A stretch of DNA of 64,000 nucleotides from JAWCNN01 sp038848005. GTDB taxonomy: Archaea > Thermoproteota > Bathyarchaeia > Bathyarchaeales > Bathycorpusculaceae. Shown piece after piece: positions 62,400 through 64,000 of this stretch. Location: contig JAWCNZ010000004.1 in the NCBI GenBank assembly GCA_038848005.1, positions 10,279 to 74,278 on the forward strand, written 5' to 3'. Below the pieces are notes generated by a model that was not told where the DNA came from, ran no database searches, and worked only from the letters and a program-made list of their open reading frames with translations. The translations under genes and the position numbers were made by a program. The stretch's first letter is position 1. Each line of letters starts with the position of its first letter.

Positions 62400-62584
62400 A
62401 CATGTCTTTGTTATGGTGCTGTTGAAGTGTTTATGTGTCGAACTGTTTCTGAAATTTTGGTTTTTGATGTAGTTTGTGTTATGTTTGAATGATGCTTTTA
62501 TATGTTTTTTTATGCTTGAGGTATGACTAAATCTTTATATATTATTTATTAATACTCTATATTTCAGATATGAAGGTGAAGTAA
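62400..62584 (+). promoter_or_regulatory. trp operon end and cellulase promoter
   Basis: A seven-T run near 62505-62511 within a T-rich stretch is a plausible archaeal terminator for the trp operon. Further on, CTTTATATATT (about 62531-62541) is a TATA candidate, and AAGGTGAAG precedes the ATG at 62585, giving a leader of roughly 25 nt. A short palindrome AGACATGTCT sits just after the trpA stop and is not otherwise explained. Confidence 0.5.
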
Positions 62585-64000
62585 ATGAAAAAACACTCAA
62601 CCAAAAAATTCATCAGCGCTATTTCCATAGCCTTAGCCCTTACCGTCTTACTATCCACCATAATCATACCTATAGCTTACACCGCAAGCACCCACAATTA
62701 CGGAGAAGCATTGCAGAAAGCCATTTACTTTTACATGCAGCAGCGTTCTGGCGATTTGCCTGATAACAATCCTGTTATTTGGCGTGCTGACTCATGCTTG
62801 AAAGATCCTGTAACTGGTGGTTATTTTGACGCTGGTGACCATGTAAAGTTTGGCTTGCCGATGGCTTATAGCGTTGCCATGTTGGGCTGGGCTGCTTATG
62901 AGTATAAAAGCGCTTTGAGTAGTGCTGGGTTGTTGGATGAGTTGCAGGACGCCATTAAATGGGGCGCAGACTATTTCGTTAAGTGTCACACTGCCACGAA
63001 CGAGTTTGTTTATCAGGTTGGCGATGGAGGTCAAGACCATGGATTCTGGGGTCCAGCAGAAGTTTTAGACGTGAAAATGAGCCGCCCAGCATATAAGGTT
63101 ACGTCTTCCTCGCCGGGCTCAACGGTTGTTGCCGAAACAGCCGCAGCACTAGCAGTAGCCTACATAATTTTGGGCAACTCAAACTATTTAACCCATGCAA
63201 AACAGTTGTTTGATTTCGCCTATTCAACGAAAAGCGACAGCGGCTATACAGCGGCAAGCGGATACTATAATTCATGGAGTGGATTCTGGGATGAACTGGC
63301 TTGGGCTGCCACTTGGCTATACTTAGCCACAAAGGATTCAGCTTACTTAACTAAAGCGGAAGAATGCGTAAACAACTGGGGTAAGGAAGGACAGACTAAC
63401 TATTGGGGTTGGAAGTGGGCGCATTGTTGGGATGATGTGCACTACGGCGCCCAAATATTGTTGGCGAGAATAACTGGCAAGCAAGAGTACATCGACTCTA
63501 TTGACCGCAGCTTCGCTTTTTGGATTCCTGATTATGCTTCTAAGTTTGGAAGTAGTATTCCGGGCTATGATGGTTCGAAGATTACTTATACGCCTGGTGG
63601 TTTAGCGTATCTTGACCAGTGGGGTTCGCTGCGGTATGCTACTACGCAGGCGTTTTTGGCGTTTGTTTGGGGTGATTATGTTAGTGATTCGAGTAAGAAG
63701 AGTGTTTTGCAGGCGTTTGGCGAGAAACAAGTGAATTATGCTTTGGGTTCTAATCCGCGTAGTGGCAGTTACGTATGCGGTTTTGGAAGTAAGCCGCCTG
63801 AGAATCCGCATCATAGGACAGCGCATGGTTCATGGGCGAATGACATAAACACGCCTTCTCTTACAAGGCACATTTTGCATGGAGCTTTGGTTGGCGGTCC
63901 GGACAGCGGCGACAGCTGGAAAGATGATAGAAGCGACTACACTAAAAACGAGGTTGCCTGCGACTATAATGCTGGTTTTGTTGGTGCTTTAGCCAAAATG
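62585..64000 (+). CDS. Secreted glycoside hydrolase family 9 endoglucanase, 3' end outside window
   Basis: 472 codons without a stop. Residues about 1-35 form a signal peptide (basic KKHSTKKFIS, then a hydrophobic run ending PIAYTAS). The GH9 domain begins NYGEALQKAIYFYMQQRSG directly after it. Catalytic signatures: YFDAGDHVKFGLPMAYSVAM near 80-99 with the paired Asp, NPHHRTAHGSW near 406-416, and YTKNEVACDYNAGFVGALAK near 452-471 with the proton-donor Glu. No immunoglobulin-like or carbohydrate-binding domain is visible yet; one may follow. It should cut beta-1,4-glucan outside the cell. Context beside trp genes says nothing about its role. Confidence 0.93.
   Translation, partial: MKKHSTKKFISAISIALALTVLLSTIIIPIAYTASTHNYGEALQKAIYFYMQQRSGDLPDNNPVIWRADSCLKDPVTGGYFDAGDHVKFGLPMAYSVAMLGWAAYEYKSALSSAGLLDELQDAIKWGADYFVKCHTATNEFVYQVGDGGQDHGFWGPAEVLDVKMSRPAYKVTSSSPGSTVVAETAAALAVAYIILGNSNYLTHAKQLFDFAYSTKSDSGYTAASGYYNSWSGFWDELAWAATWLYLATKDSAYLTKAEECVNNWGKEGQTNYWGWKWAHCWDDVHYGAQILLARITGKQEYIDSIDRSFAFWIPDYASKFGSSIPGYDGSKITYTPGGLAYLDQWGSLRYATTQAFLAFVWGDYVSDSSKKSVLQAFGEKQVNYALGSNPRSGSYVCGFGSKPPENPHHRTAHGSWANDINTPSLTRHILHGALVGGPDSGDSWKDDRSDYTKNEVACDYNAGFVGALAKM

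Noticed and set aside
62402..62412. Palindrome AGACATGTCT after trpA
   Set aside because: Too short to assign a role and not repeated elsewhere in a regulatory position.
1..64000. tRNA, rRNA, CRISPR arrays, insertion sequences
   Set aside because: I looked for tRNA T-loop and acceptor patterns, spaced direct repeats and transposase motifs and found none that I could support by eye.

Overview
The window is dense archaeal chromosomal DNA, about 50 protein genes and no RNA genes that I could see. It is almost entirely amino-acid biosynthesis. Archaeal markers are the LysW carrier-protein pathway, a GHMP-type shikimate kinase, 3-dehydroquinate synthase II (AroB'), HTH-CBS and AbrB-ACT regulators, and BRE/TATA promoters combined with GGAGG-type ribosome sites. 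The gene set fits a mesophilic TACK-group archaeon, possibly Bathyarchaeia-like; that placement is inference.

Layout. 1-4495 (minus): histidine operon hisZ-hisG-hisD-hisC-hisB (hisB cut by the window edge). 4590-5569: two small convergent regulators. 5809-11392 (plus): lysW-X-Y-Z-J-K. 11480-12076: a membrane-anchored protein of unknown function. 12103-14629 (minus): an ACT regulator followed by leuC-leuD copy 1. 14706-21771 (plus): argG-argH-carA-carB. 21778-23161 (minus): a frameshifted FG-GAP surface protein. 23455-24988 (minus): lrp-asd. 25145-31433 (plus): dapA-dapB-lysC-lysA-dapF-dapL, a complete diaminopimelate-aminotransferase lysine operon apart from asd next door. 31430-33967 (minus): ilvD-pheA. 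34049-43361 (plus): a leuA-like gene, ilvB-ilvN-ilvC, leuC-leuD copy 2, leuB, leuA. 43559-45722: thrB-thrC. 45754-48351 (minus): a decayed FkbM methyltransferase, tyrA, and a chorismate mutase-aminotransferase fusion. 48585-55830 (plus): a second aspartokinase, aroB'-aroD-aroE-shikimate kinase-aroA-aroC. 55906-62399: trpE-G-D-C-F-B-A. 62585 to the end: a secreted GH9 cellulase, open at the window edge.

How it works together. Lysine can be made through DapA/B/L/F/LysA, so the LysW cluster, which lies just before argG-argH-carAB, most likely makes ornithine for arginine. The second aspartokinase heads the aromatic cluster. This fits the archaeal route, in which aspartate semialdehyde is a precursor of dehydroquinate. 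Chorismate then feeds trp, and the mutase-aminotransferase fusion with tyrA and pheA supplies Tyr and Phe.

The most unusual signal is a set of three short leader reading frames with a shared start (M-R/G-D/N-C-V/F) at the heads of the leuA-like gene, ilvB and trpE. Codon six is Ile, Leu and Trp respectively. In the leuA-like gene and trpE the enzyme is encoded in the +1 frame and has no normal start codon of its own, which suggests programmed +1 frameshifting or a leader-peptide control system. Several dyad-symmetric operators and a 17-bp leader hairpin before the second aspartokinase were also found.
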